A DNA stretch of 64,000 nt from Mytilisepta virgata (GCA_028015205.1 JAPWFG010000023.1:2542001-2606000); one strand, 5' to 3'; positions 21,981-33,480 are shown, counted from the first letter of the stretch. A program made the numbers and translations. Notes: a model not told the origin generated them from the letters alone.

Positions 21981-24900
21981 GTAATGGTATATGTTAAAAA
22001 TTGTACATGTATGTGTGTTATTAACATAATGATGTGTAACACTAAGTGCTAGGGGCTGTATTTATGGTCAGCCCTGAGTGACGACCTTTGTGTCATCCAA
22101 AACAAGTGGAACAAATTTCATTGACACATTTTGGAGATCCATTCCTCTTGGGACAAATCTCGTAGATTTATTGAAATTTGCATTTTGTTTCATAGAAAAT
22201 ATCTAAGGTTTGTGCTATTTTTTCCAGTCTACGAATTACGCGGGTTATTTTGAAGTGTGCAACACGTGCACCGAGGTAAGGGATCAGTCATTATTTATCT
22301 CAAGAGGTGGGTCGGCAAAATTGTAAAAGGGGGGAGTCATTTTTGAAAGAATCTAGTGAGATTCAAACCTGGGACCCTCAGTATATTGTCCAGACGCCTT
22401 AACCACTAGACTACGGATGTCACACCGAGGAAGTGTTAATTTTACCTATATAAACATTATTTTATGGGTTCCAATGGGGTATTCAATATATTATATATAT
22501 AAAAGTAAATCTATAACGTATAATAGTACTGACATCTTTACTTTATTATTATTTACCCCTAATGAGCTGGGATTTAAATAGTTATAACTATTAATTACAC
22601 TTTAATGTCAATAATGATAAGCCTTCCCTCAGGAATTTGTCTTTATTTTTCAACCAGGGAAAACAATGTACATTGAGCTTCTGTTCACTACATGTACATC
22701 ATTAAATTAGAAATGCATCTATTAAAAAGCTGTATGTACTGGGACGTTCATATTGGACTAATAAGTTGTAAGTGGTTTTTATTAAAGTTGCAAGCCTAAT
22801 GCCTTGGCATATTTTGAATATTTATTTAATTAGTTTGATTTAGCTGTTGATCATTTCATAAAAACGTTGTCGGTTGAGGTTCATTCATTTTTCTCTTTAA
22901 AGGTTTAAATTTAAATATAAAATATGGTTCCCTATTTGGTTCAAGTTTTGCATAAAGGGTGTAATTTTTTTAACCGAAAAAAAATTGCCGAAATTCGGAC
23001 GACGGGACCCAGGCAATTTAAAAAGCGGGGTTCCGGTCAAAAAGGGACATTCCATAACAAAAAATGCCAATTTTGGTATAATTTTCACGTAATTTTTACA
23101 AATTTTCCGAAAAATAGGGGAAGGGTATATAAATTCTCCACCCTCAATAGTTAAATTTTAGATTTTAACTCGCTCGCTAAAGGCGAAAATTTAACTATCT
23201 CGGGTGGAGAAATTCCATAACTCACTCGTACCTGAAGGAGAATCTATATATAATACATTCATATGGAAAAATAGGTGGGGGTCACAATTTTTTGTGATAT
23301 GTATGAAGGAGAGTCACGACATTTTAGATAACATTTATAGGGGCTCAGGCTTTTTTGCAATCCATGAAATAATTTTTGTCCACCCACCCCTGGAGAAAAA
23401 TAATGACTGGTCCCTTATTTCGAATAGACTCATAACTCATAGTTAATCCTCATAATTTAACTCCATCATTTATTATAACTTGTGAAATAGAGAGAGAGAG
23501 ATGCTTCAAGACGCCACAGTAGAAAAAAAAAATAGTCAATGATCATGGCCGGAAACACATGACCGGTCGCACTTAAGCTATGCTACAAGTAGGTTGCGTT
23601 CACGCTATGATACACTTGTAGCAAATCGTAAGAGCGACCGGTCGTGGGTTTCCGATGATACTCAGTGATATTGATGGACAAAAAAAAATAAATAAATAAC
23701 CAAATGACGAGTTTCATCCGATATTAAATAATTCTTTGGAACTTATTTGACCTGCAGAATCACCGCGTACACACATGTACAACAAGTAACGCCTGAAAGA
23801 CGGCACAATTTTTTACTTAGGCCAAACCAAATCGATTTTTAGTTCTTCGGATTTTTTTTTATGGCAAAAATAGGTGAAAGCGAGCGAAATTTTAATTCAA
23901 AATAATTTTTTTTCTTGAGCACTCCTTTTTTTTCAGGCAAAGATCAAATTTACGTGCGGTGCTATCTTTCCAGCTTTATAGGTTTAGCAGGTAGAGAATT
24001 CGATAACCTGGTAATCAGAAGGTCCGATTGCTTGAACTATGTATAAATAATCCATGATACCAAATTTGGATGCACAAGATGTGCACATTTCGTCAATCTA
24101 CTACTCATCAGTTGTGCTCAGGGCCTAAAATGTTGAAAACATAACCAATAACCCAAGATATTGAAGAGTAAATTCAAAACCCAAAACCATCTTAGGATAG
24201 AGCTATGCAAGAGGGAGATATGCCTTGGTTTTCACAAAATGTAACATTTTTTATAACAGTACATTTAAAGTCATGATCAGTTTCACGCTATTATTCATGA
24301 TCAGACTTGGAGTCCACCAGCAGCATCGACTTAGTGGTAAGAAATATTCAATGAAACCAACGAAATAACCATATTTCGTCGATTTACATAATAAAATATT
24401 GAGATTTTAAGTTCGTTGGCCAAAACGTTTGAGATTTAGATGTTTGCGATTATACCAAATCATTTGAAATTCAAAATGTTCTAAGGAACCAAAAATAGGA
24501 AGCTACCCAAAAGTATGGAGGTATGATAAGATAAGCCAACAAATACCTGTTTGACAAGCAAGAGAATTTTTTTTTCAGAGAGACTGGTAGAAAAACACAT
24601 TCAAAGAAATGAATTTAGTTTTACACAAAGAAAACTACTGGAGCCAGACAAAAATATCATGGCGAAACAACAGACTGAAAGTTCAAAAGAAAAATTACCT
24701 ACCATTTTTGTTATTACACCAACTTACAAACGTTTGACGCAGTTGGCTGATATGACAAGACTTTCAAACACTCTGAGGAACGTGAAACAGCTTCACTGGA
24801 TTGTTGTAGAGGAGGGAAAATACAAATCTGATACGATTGAAAACCTTTTATCTAATTCCGGAATTACATACACGTATCTACATGCAAGTAAATACAAGAA

Positions 24901-27596
24901 AGTTTCACCTCACTTGAAAGGTATACACCAAAGGAACGCTGGTCTGTATTGGATAAGACAGAACATAGACCCAGATACAATACCAGGAGTTTTTTATTTT
25001 GCTGATGACGACAACACATACGATTTACGATTGTTTGAGGAGGTAAGCGATACTCATTTGGTTGGCTGAGTTACTTCAAGATAGGAAGTTTTTTGCCGCT
25101 TACATCATTTTTTGGTACCTTGGATGAGCTTGAGTACTTACTTTAAACTTATTTTATTGCCTAAAATATAGACAATGGGATCAGGCACAAATAATACAAC
25201 TTATCGAGGCCTTCTCCCGAGCTTGAGTAATTCTTCGGTGTCGTCAAACCAACAACTCCTTATTTTAGGGAAAATCCCCGTATTTACTCGAGCTAAAGGA
25301 ATACTTGACATCCTTGTTAACCTCGAATATTCAAATTACTTTCATTGTTGTTCTTTTTTTTCGACCCGCTTTATATGTCGGTAAATTAAAGGAGGAACTT
25401 GATTATTCATTAGTTATTTCGAAATATGAACTTAACTTGTCGTTGGCCTGTTCGATTCAGAATTTAAGGTGGTACCTAACGCTACAGGGAGATAACTCTG
25501 TAAAATCAGCTAAACGTTTTAATAACGTTGTGTTGTTAAGGGAATATTAAGCTTTTCAATGATCAATATTAGTGTTTGTCAAACTGCTATACAATCAGTG
25601 TAATTTTTCTGATGAATTGGTTGGTTCAAATGTTTTGAAATTTTAAACTTTTTGTCAATGGGTCAAAGTAAATACTTTGTCAAAATTTTATGAAAATTAA
25701 ACGAGCCAAATTAATTTTGGAGAAAGTGTTGGGTACCACCTTAATAATTAATTAGAATAATAAACATTATATAATAGCATACATGGCAGATATTGAAACA
25801 AAGTAACGGTCTGAAAACTTAGCGACAATGATAACAAAAAGTATCTCTATTTTACCTTGCATTTATTTCACTTCTTTGTCCATTTTCAAAAAGTTACCTA
25901 ATGCCTTTCAAAGTATTTCTGGGAATAGCTTGGTATGTGTCTTCTCTTAAGTTTTTCTAATCATAACTAATAAGTTACACAAAAAAGGCCATTCATAAAG
26001 ATAAAAAGGAAGTAAATATTTATGAGGTTATGAGTGAAACAAATACATGGGAAAGTCGCAATATTCCGTTATTTAAGCATGATAATGTGGAAATTATTAG
26101 GATGAATATATTTAAGCATTTCTGATATAAGTAGTTATTTTTCAGATGCGATATACGAAGAAAGTCTCTGTGTGGCCAGTTGGGTTTACCTCTGTAATGC
26201 AGTATCAACGACCAATTGTGGAAAACGGAAAGGTCAGTATTCATCTCTGCTCCGTGTCTAGGGAAGGGGGATACGAAATTTAACAGAAATTTCAAGGAAA
26301 TTCCGTATTTCTTTTGGGAACAGAACCATTAGAATTGTTTTTTTTGTCAGTTAAAAGCCCCCCCCCCCCCCCCCCCCCCCAGGCCTCAAAATTTGTTGGA
26401 GAAACACATGAACACTTTTTGCAATACCATATCACATTCTTTCTCTTCTAATTTTGATATAAACTAACTTAAAAAACTATATAAATATTATTATTTATCT
26501 AGTTGATGGGTGTTACGCTGAAAATCAAACTACATGTATTATTTATGTGAATATTGTACATGTCTATATCATTGCTTCTAAAACTCACACCCGAAAAGTA
26601 CTTACCCGATAAGAATGCCACATAATTTTTTGACCCAAATAATATACCTATGAAATATTATACTCCTTCCCTCAAAATATTAATAACCTTTTTGATCCTA
26701 AAAATAGCAGTACGGACAAAAAACCTCAAAAGATTTCTAAGACTACGTACAGGGAAAACGTACGAGTACAACATGGGTCGGAAATTTGTTTCAAGCAAAC
26801 GATACATTGGATCAACACTTTATTGTAAAACTGTCCTGGTTGAACTCTTGTTTTGTTTCTGCAGATTACTGGCTTCAGATCATGGAACACGGAACACAGA
26901 TGGTTTCCGGTGGACATGGCGGCGTTTGCTTTAAACATCAAAGTCCTTTTTGACATTCCCCATTTGTACTTTTTGCCGACCTTTTACATCGGTTACCAAG
27001 AGACACAGTTTTTAGAACTGTGTTGTACAGTAGAGGAACTTGAACCAAAGGCAAACAATTGTTCTCAGGTAATAAAAGCTTTAAAATGAAAAAGATACCA
27101 AACTCCTAAAAATTGGAGTGTGGACCGGTAGAGGAGGGCGGGAGAAAGGGAGAGAAGTTGGAGGAAAGTGAAAAAGTCGTATCTGATAATTTTAACATAT
27201 AAAACATGGTATGGTTTAAAAGAGTTTGGCTTTCAGTGAGATTTATAGAGCAAAACAGATCTAGTTTAGACTTGCCCGTCTTTCAGATTTATAGAGTACA
27301 TTTGAACTGATTAAAAGGAGCTGTCCCGTCTATCAGATTGACATTCAGATTTATAGGGCAAAAGAAGACCTCGTTTAGAGGAGCTTATTTGTCTTTATCT
27401 CAGCAAAGTCAAGAGATTTGGTTTATAGGAGCTTGCCAGTCTGACAGATTTATAGAGCAAAGTACATCTTTAAAAAGAGCATGTCGGTCTGTCCGTCTGT
27501 CTAACAGATATATTGTTTTTTCAGATTTTAGTTTGGCACACGAAAACCTTGCAGCCTGATGTCAGTAAAACTGTTGAGTCTGAACTGGAGGTTTGA
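21899..27596 (+). CDS. B3GAT-like: Beta-1,3-glucuronosyltransferase (GT43 family), five exons, 302 aa
   Basis: Joining 21899-21980, 24579-25042, 26146-26232, 26865-27068 and 27525-27596 gives one open frame with GT/AG introns. Residues 1-6 are short and basic, about 7-25 are one hydrophobic segment, followed by Arg-Lys: a type II Golgi signal anchor. A stem of about 40 residues follows, then the GT43 catalytic domain: PTIFVITPTYKRL (68-80), TRLSNTL (87-93), HW.VVEE (100-106), QRNAGL (145-150), the metal-binding DDD at 170-172 in FADDDNTY, FPVDMAAFA (Asp228), GYQE with the presumed catalytic Glu257, LEPKANNC and a terminal LVWHT. The family transfers glucuronate from UDP-GlcA to galactose, for example in the proteoglycan linker or HNK-1 epitope. 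WHTKT replaces the usual WHTRT, and the NRPFP segment is changed to HRWFP, so this is a divergent member and the acceptor cannot be assigned. At 302 residues it is slightly shorter than the vertebrate enzymes (about 325-335). Confidence 0.9.
22335..22440 (-). mobile_element. tRNA-like SINE head in intron 1
   Basis: Minus strand: TCCGTAGTCTAGTGGTTAAG then GGTTTGAATC, i.e. pol III A and B boxes at tRNA-like spacing. The T-arm does not pair fully (CCCAG against CTCAC), so this is not a functional tRNA gene. Confidence 0.5.
23131..23246 (-). mobile_element. Foldback element F1, partial copy
   Basis: Contains ATTCTCCACCCTCAATAG and, inverted, TCTCGGGTGGAGAAATTCC, then ACTCGTACCTGAAGGAGAAT. A longer copy is at 29009-29170. 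Confidence 0.65.
23541..23660. mobile_element. Foldback element with ACCGGTCGC arms
   Basis: GGAAACACATGACCGGTCGC faces GCGACCGGTCGTGGGTTTCC; the inner parts GCTACAAGT and ACTTGTAGC also pair. About 120 bp in total, in intron 1. Confidence 0.75.
23820..23970 (+). mobile_element. MITE family M1, copy 2 (truncated)
   Basis: GGCCAAACCAAATCGATTTT, then TAGTTCTTCGGATTTT and AAGATCAAATTTACGTGCGG; the right half is missing. Confidence 0.7.
24050..24272 (+). mobile_element. Interspersed repeat R1 (GATGCACAAGATGTGCACA)
   Basis: GATACCAAATTTGGATGCAC, then GATGTGCACATTTCGTC and CTCATCAGTTGTGCTCAGG. A close copy is at 46760-47130 and reversed pieces lie at 33300-33480; weaker ones at 27930-28180 and 39255-39345. 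Abuts the candidate alternative exon. Confidence 0.65.
24273..24336 (+). other. Candidate alternative first exon of the glucuronosyltransferase
   Basis: An ATG at 24273 opens 21 codons (MISFTLLFMIRLGVHQQH and onward) and stops exactly at AGTG|GTAAGA with one extra base, the same phase as exon 1, so it would splice in frame to exon 2 only 242 bp away. A candidate acceptor at 24258-24259 gives a 77-bp exon, which would break the frame as a cassette, so an alternative first exon is the better reading. The hydrophobic stretch is short. The 5' side overlaps an interspersed repeat, so chance is a real possibility. Confidence 0.3.
24579..25042 (+). CDS. B3GAT-like: Glucuronosyltransferase exon 2 (stem and UDP-binding half)
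   Basis: Acceptor is a T-run followed by CAG|AG; donor is GAGGAG|GTAAGC. Encodes residues 28-182, including PTIFVITPTY and FADDDNTY. Very clear GT43 similarity. Confidence 0.93.
26146..26232 (+). CDS. B3GAT-like: Glucuronosyltransferase exon 3
   Basis: 29 codons between TTTTTCAG|ATG and GGAAAG|GTCAGT. Encodes MRYTKKVSVWPVGF and ends with VENGK, matching the family segment after the LFEE motif (RxTxxVSVWPVGFVGG). The usual Val-Gly-Gly after GF is Thr-Ser-Val here. Confidence 0.92.
26358..26380 (+). repeat. Poly-C tract
   Basis: 23 C in intron 3 of the glucuronosyltransferase. Confidence 0.95.
26865..27068 (+). CDS. B3GAT-like: Glucuronosyltransferase exon 4 (acceptor-site half)
   Basis: 68 codons from TTCTGCAG|ATT to TCTCAG|GTAATA. 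Carries FPVDMAAFA, GYQETQFL with the putative catalytic Glu, and LEPKANNCSQ. Confidence 0.92.
27225..27510 (+). repeat. Degenerate direct repeats in the last intron
   Basis: CAGATTTATAGAGCA and variants occur near 27238, 27287, 27341 and 27447, with GAGC(T/A)TG(T/C)C(G/C)GTCT between them. Ends 15 bp before the exon 5 acceptor. Confidence 0.6.
27525..27596 (+). CDS. B3GAT-like: Glucuronosyltransferase exon 5 (C terminus)
   Basis: Acceptor TTTTTTCAG|ATT; 23 codons plus TGA at 27594-27596. Encodes ILVWHTKT and then a short acidic tail ending in ELEV, resembling the family's C-terminal WHTRT and (I/E)-E-(I/V) ending. Confidence 0.9.
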   Translation: MLVWHTKTLQPDVSKTVESELEV

Positions 27597-27845
27597 TCAC
27601 CATGAAAACGTACAGAGACAAAGATATTTTTTTAAACGTGCAATATAATTTTTTGGTATAGTTGTCATTTTTTTTAAGAATTTATAATTGTGAATTGTGT
27701 ATCAAATTTTATAATGCTTCAACTCTGCCAGAGAGTGATATTTATAAAGTTATGATTTTTCTGGCAATTCATATTAATTGTGAATATATTTGTATCAGAT
27801 TGGCATATGGCGGAGGATCGAGTATTTCAAATGCAATGTTAATAT

Positions 27846-27851
27846 AATAAA
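27846..27851 (+). terminator. Candidate polyadenylation signal of the glucuronosyltransferase
   Basis: First AATAAA after the stop codon, about 250 bp downstream, within an A-rich run. AATAAA is frequent by chance in this AT-rich DNA, so this is only a candidate. Confidence 0.35.
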
Positions 27852-27929
27852 AAAATCTTAACGATAAAATCTGCAAATGCTCGATGAGCAGAAATTGACG
27901 GAGGTTCCAGTAGGGACCTCTAACTGCGT

Positions 27930-28180
27930 TTTGAATTTGAACAATGAACTCAGATACCAATTGCCTTGTGCACACGATGCGCATTTCTAAATAATACACA
28001 AACACCCCTCTAAATCAGACATCAAACGCGTTCCATACAACTACTTTGCATACGATGGGCATTCCTGAATAATATACATGTACATAAAGCCCTCCACATA
28101 AGGCAGCTAATGCGTTCCATACAATTACCTTGCATACGATGCGCATTTATGGATAAACTGCTAAAGCTCTCGATCGGGCT
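27930..28180. repeat. R1-related direct repeats, about 90 bp
   Basis: GCGTTCCATACAA(C/T)TAC then TTTGCATACGATG(G/C)GCATT occurs twice (28030, 28110), and a weaker unit lies near 27955. Confidence 0.55.
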
Positions 28181-28324
28181 GATATGATCAAGATTGCTAC
28201 ACGTAGCCTTATGTCCCCCGCCGCAGAGACAAATCAAAACCCAACAAGATATACAAAATGTGTATTATTGAAATGGATGTCAACACATAATATGAAAAAT
28301 TGAAGTACAATAAAAATAAAAATT

Positions 28325-28560
28325 TGCGTCCACAAAGTGTTCTTGTAGTGTCACATGCACAAAAACATTAAAGTCCCATAAAACTCGTAAAATTTGTCGA
28401 ATCAAAATTACGGTGCAAAAAGATTAAGTACATGTGATGACTAACAATCCTACAAAATTTGAACGAAATCCGATCAGCAGTCTCAGAGGAGTTGCGTCCA
28501 CAAAGTGTTCCTACAGTGTCGCGTGCACAAAAACGTTAAAGTCCCATAATTTATAGCATT
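28325..28560. repeat. Tandem duplication of about 167 bp
   Basis: GCGTCCACAAAGTGTTC occurs at 28327 and 28494, each followed by AGTGTC(A/G)C(A/G)TGCACAAAAAC and TTAAAGTCCCATAA. The section between has GAACGAAATCCGATCAGCAG. 28561-29008 holds nothing recognised. Confidence 0.7.
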
Positions 28561-29008
28561 TTTTGTAGAGCAAACCAATGTTACTTAAATTTACAATAAT
28601 CATTAACCTAATATGATATAAAATTTAAAGTGAAGAGCAAACCATGTTGACCTCTACAAAAGTAATAACATAGAGATTATAAACAAAACAAATATACCGG
28701 TATGTAACAAAACTTGTAAACTTCTACAAGTAAAAAATATAACCCATGTAAACTGAAAGGTAAATAAATTAAGGATACAATGCAAACTAAAAAATAAACG
28801 TTTAAAAATTCGCAAAACAACATCAAAATAAAATTTTGAATTATAACAGTAATTCAAACTTAGCAAAATTTTCGGATCACTGACATCCTTCATTAGTGCT
28901 GTCGCGTTGCGAAATGACTAATTTACATGGCTAATCGTGATATTGATCTTCCTCATTTTGAGTAACGCGTGTAAATAAAAATTAAAATCTGTATACATGT
29001 TTATATAT

Positions 29009-29170
29009 AGATTCTCCTTCAGGTACGAGTGAGGTATGGAATTTCTCCACCCGAGATAGCTAAATTTTCGATTTTCAACACGCGAGCATTTGCGAGCGTG
29101 TTAAAATCTAACATTTAACTATTGAGGGTGGAGAAATTCCATAACTCACGAGTAATTGGAAGGAGAATCT
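29009..29170. mobile_element. Foldback element F1, full copy
   Basis: AGATTCTCCTTCAGGTACGA at the left faces AATTGGAAGGAGAATCT at the right; inner arms GGAATTTCTCCACCC and GGGTGGAGAAATTCC are exact inverses. About 160 bp. 29171-29620 holds nothing recognised. Confidence 0.8.
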
Positions 29171-29629
29171 GTTTCTCCTATGATTATCGATAAAAACCTC
29201 AAGAAAATTTCGTTGCTATGTAGCCGATGTGTTTACATATACGTCATTTAGGGACTTCGGTATGTCCGATCGATATACGTCTTCTGTGTTGCAATCCATT
29301 GACGAAACTGAAACGTTTTTCCACGGGATAAAAAAATGTTAAACGAAAATTCAACCATATATTTTAATTCTTGTTTTTGTCAATAAATGTCATTTGAATT
29401 CTGATTATTTTTTCAACCCTTGTGAAAGTGAAATATGTCATAAAAAGATGATCACATGCCTTTTTTCATATCTTCCCTGATATAATTCCTCGACCAATAT
29501 ATGTACTCGGCTGGCTCCTCGGGCAGATATAAAAGTCTCTGGATGATTTCAGGACAGATGTTAATATATATATGTACATGCTAGTGACCACAAAATGTAC
29601 GACATGCTGCAAACTGAAATATGTGGAGG

Positions 29630-32079
29630 GTTACTCTGGACAAACTATACATATTTTTGCATCAAATTTGAAATGAAAGATATGGGGGTAAATTTCATTA
29701 GACGACTAAATTTGACGAAAAAAGGGCAGTAACTCCTAAATGGGTTTTGGGATTTCCTTTAAAATTCAGGGTATGTAGATCTCAACATGGCAAACATTTT
29801 ACAAATTTAGATTTCACTTCTATCTCAAATATTTTTGGAGATAAATGACGAAAAATGTTAAATTATGATAATTTGACGAAAAAAGGGCAATAACTCCTAA
29901 ATGGGTTTTGGGATTTCCTTCAAAATTTCAGGTTAGGTAGATCTTATCATGCTGATCAATTTTACCCCATGTCAGATTTTTGATATCTGTAACGGTTTTT
30001 AAGTTATAAGCCAAAAACAACATATGCACCCCTATATTCTATTTTTAGCTACGACAGCCATGTTTTATGTCAGATCAAAATAAATTGAGGATTGTTTGTA
30101 GAGGACATGTTATAGACCATTCCTATTAAGTTTCAAACCAATCGGCCCAGCGGTTTCAGAGGAGAAGATTTTTGAATAAAAAAATTTTGAAAATTTGACA
30201 AAAAAGGGCAACAACTCCTAAATGGGTTTTGGGATTTCCTTTAAAATTTCAGGGTAGATCTCAACATGGCAAAACATTTTTCAAATTTACATTTCACTTC
30301 TATCTCAAAAAGTTTTGGAGATAAATGACGAAAAATGTTAAAATTTTGAAAATTTGACGAAAAAAGGGCAATAACTCCTAAACGGGTTTTGAAATTTCCT
30401 TCAAAATTTCAGGGTAGGTAGATCTTATCATGCTGATCAATTTTACCCCTGTCAGATTTTCTGTAACGGTTTTTGAGTTATTAGCAAAAAACAGCAATTT
30501 ACCCCTATGTTCTATTATTAGTAACAGCGGCCATGTTTTTCGACGAATAAAAAATCCCCACATCAGTTCTATGCAGGGTACCCCAAAGAACATTCATACC
30601 AAGTTTGGTTCTAATTAGTCAAGTAGTTTCAGAGAAGAGTTTTGTATAATTGTTAACGACGACGACGACGGACGCCAAGTGATGGCAATAGCTCACATGG
30701 CCTTTGTCCAGGTGAGCTAAAAAATGGCGGGAAAATGGCAGCCATTTTAAAAAAGGCCGTCCGAAACAAACTTTCATCATCACCATTCAACTCGGGATAC
30801 CATGTTTACCTTGAAAGTAGCTTTCATCTTCATTTTCTTTCTATAATTCAGGAAAAAATAGCAAAAAACAGCATTTTGACCCCTATGTTCTATTTTTAGT
30901 AAGGGCGGACATGTTTTTCGACCAATCAAAAATCCAAGCATTAACTTTTTGCAGGATACCCTAAGGAACAACCATACCAAGTTTCATTTGATTTTGAATA
31001 GTAGTTTCAGAGAAGAAGATTTTTGAAATAATAACATAAAAAAAGCCAAAAATGTCAAAAAGGGGCAATAACTCGAACATCAGTTGACAGATTTTCACGA
31101 AAATCAGCACACAGGTAGCTCTCATCATGCTGAACACTTTCAACCTGCCAGAATGTGCCGTAACCTAATGATTTTTTGATATTTGCGAAAAACTGTTTTT
31201 TGACCCCTATGTTCTATTTTTAGTAACAGTGGCCATGTTTTCGACGGATCAACAATCGAAGCATAAATTTTGTGCAGGATACCCTAAGGAACAATCATGC
31301 TAATTTTTATCCAAATCCATTCAGTAGTTTCAGAGGAGAAGATTTTTTAAATAATAACATAAAAAAGCCAAAAATTCAAAAAAGGGCAATAACTCTAAAA
31401 TCAGTTGACAGATTTTCACGAAAATCAGCACCCAGGTAGCTCTCATCATGCTGAACACTTTCAACCTGCCAGAATTTGCCGTAACCTAATGATTTTTTAG
31501 ATATTTGCAAAAAATTGTTGTTTGACCCCTATGTTCTATTTTTAGTAACAGCGGCCATGTTTTTCGACGAATCAAAAATCCCCACATCAGTTCTATGCAG
31601 GGTACCCCAAGAAACATTCATACCAAGTTTGGTTCTAATTAGTCAAGTAGTTTCAGAGGAGAAGATTTTTGAAATAATAACATAAAAAAAGCCAAAAATG
31701 TCAAAAAAGGGCAATAACTCTAACATCAGTTGACAGATTTTCACGAAAATCAGCACACAGGTAGCTCTCATCATGTTGAACACTTTCAACCTGCCAGAAT
31801 TTGCCATAACCTAATGATTTTTGAGATATTTGCGAAAAACTGTTGTCTGACCCCTATGTTCTATTTTTAGTAACAGCGGCCATGTTTTTCGACGGATCAA
31901 AAATCCCCACATCAGTTCTATGCAGGATACCCCAAAGAACATTCATACCAAGTGTGGTTCCAATTGGTCAAGTAGTTTCAGAGAAGAGTTTTGAAAAATT
32001 GTTAACGACAACGGACGACGACGACGACGGACACCAAGTGATATCAATAGCTCACATGGCCTTTGGCCAGGTGAGCTAA
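29630..32079 (+). mobile_element. Compound tandem element, two hairpin-ended halves
   Basis: Units of about 320 bp: GGGCAATAACTC at 29724, 29886, 30207, 30366, 31063, 31384 and 31709; CCCCTATGTTCTATTTTTAG at 30030, 30503, 30881, 31204, 31526 and 31852; then CGGCCATGTTTTTCGAC and AGTAGTTTCAGAGAAGA. Each half ends with (GACGAC)n, AAGTGAT and a palindrome TAGCTCAC-ATGGCC-TTT-GGCCAG-GTGAGCTA (30689-30719, 32048-32078). Confidence 0.85.
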
Positions 32080-32823
32080 AAAATATTGTGCTTCGTCACA
32101 GATTATTCACTGAAACTGTACTTCAAACTGAGGATTGTGGGTAAAACTTTCAGATTTAACAATAGCGTCTATTTTTTTTCATTTTTTTTTTTTTATTATA
32201 TCAATAATATTGTATATTATAATTCATTATGCAAAAATAAGATAAATTTAATACTAGTACATTCACACATGTTTTAAACGTTCCCATGCATTTTTGTCTT
32301 TTACATGATCGTCTGCAAGTTGTTTCCTGCTTGTCAGGGGAAGTCCGTTATAGTTAGACCATCTGGAGAACCCTGAAAGTATATTAGATACAGTAACGGT
32401 TCATACGTTTAATCAAAATTGTTGCAGTGGATAATTTAATACGCAGTTAAATAACATGTTCGAATTCATCTAAAGAAAACTGAAGGATAAGGATTGTTTG
32501 TTAACATTTAGTGCCGACCATTTTTTTTTTGTCTCACTCCTTACTACCCCATGCTATAGAGGAGCAGCAGAAATAGTATTAAAGCCTATAATACGACCCG
32601 GAACGTACCTACGACCTCTTGTGACGGACAGCACTTGAGAAGAGCATGCTATCAAGAGACTACAGAGAGTGTAAATAAACCTGAAGGTGTTCAACGGCGG
32701 AACCAGACTCTCGTTGACAAGAGAAGGCAAAATAATTTTTGTTCACACTCTTTAGATCTTGTGCACCAAAAACATTATCAAGGGATACGTATATTTTCCA
32801 TTAATTGGATGCCTCTGCTGGTG
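32080..32823. other. No feature recognised
   Basis: AT-rich; ORFs are short and lack known motifs. Confidence 0.5.
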
Positions 32824-33170
32824 ACCGCCTCGGTGGTCTCGTGGTAGCCTGAGTGCGGAAGGTCGTGGGTTCGATCCCCGGCCGGGTCAAACCAAACACA
32901 TTAAAATTGGTATTTGTTGCTTCTCCAAACACGCGGCAAATATAAATAAGAGCAAAGATCTACTGGTCGACTCGGAGTCAGTATAATGTGTCCGAGTGGT
33001 ATGACGTGTCTTCCTGCGGACAGTTACCTCCTGAGCTAGGACATAAAAAATCCTACAACGCGCGTCGGTCTAGTACAAAGCCGGGATCATATTCATTATC
33101 AAACATGTTCTCGTCCTGATATGCACCTGGCTGACACTAGACGTTAAACAACAATTCATCCATCCATCTA
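32824..33170 (+). mobile_element. SINE family A, near-complete
   Basis: Head ACCGCCTCGGTGGTCTCGTG and B box GGTTCGATCC (an 18-bp deletion between them relative to 1489), body ACATTAAAATTGGTATTTG, then AGTGGTATGACGTGTCTTCC and a tail with GACGTTAAACAACAATTC and (CATC)n. Confidence 0.85.
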
Positions 33171-33294
33171 TCCTTTGCTGGTGGACACCTTGTCCAAGAG
33201 GTTATCACGAGCTCAGTTACTATATCATTCGATACTGTCGCGAAATGATACTTTTTGACATTTTTTACATTACTGTTTTTTTTTTTTTGGCTAT

Positions 33295-33480
33295 TATTTT
33301 GGCTTTCAATATTTTTGGCCTTGAGCACAACTGATGAGTCGCAAAATGGCGAAATTTCCACATCTTTTGCGCCTGAGTACAATTGACGAGTCGTAAATTG
33401 ACGTAATTTCTACATCATTTGCGCCTTGAGCACAGCTGAAGAGTCGTAAATTGACGAAATTTCCACACCTTTTGCATCAA
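33295..33480 (-). repeat. R1 core in three tandem units of about 63 bp
   Basis: GAGCACAACTGATGAGTCG, GAGTACAATTGACGAGTCG and GAGCACAGCTGAAGAGTCG follow each other, each with GGCGAAATTTCCACATC-like sequence; this is the reverse complement of repeat R1. Confidence 0.7.

Noticed and set aside
22370..22440. Functional tRNA gene on the minus strand in intron 1
   Set aside because: A and B boxes are present but the T-arm and acceptor stem do not pair; probably a SINE head or tRNA pseudogene.
24260..24336. A 77-bp cassette exon between exons 1 and 2
   Set aside because: 77 bp is not a multiple of three, so inclusion after exon 1 would shift the frame of exon 2. Only use as a first exon keeps the frame.
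29630..32079. CRISPR-like or satellite array
   Set aside because: Units are about 320 bp without unique spacers, and each half ends with a palindrome; this is an interspersed tandem-repeat element in a eukaryote.
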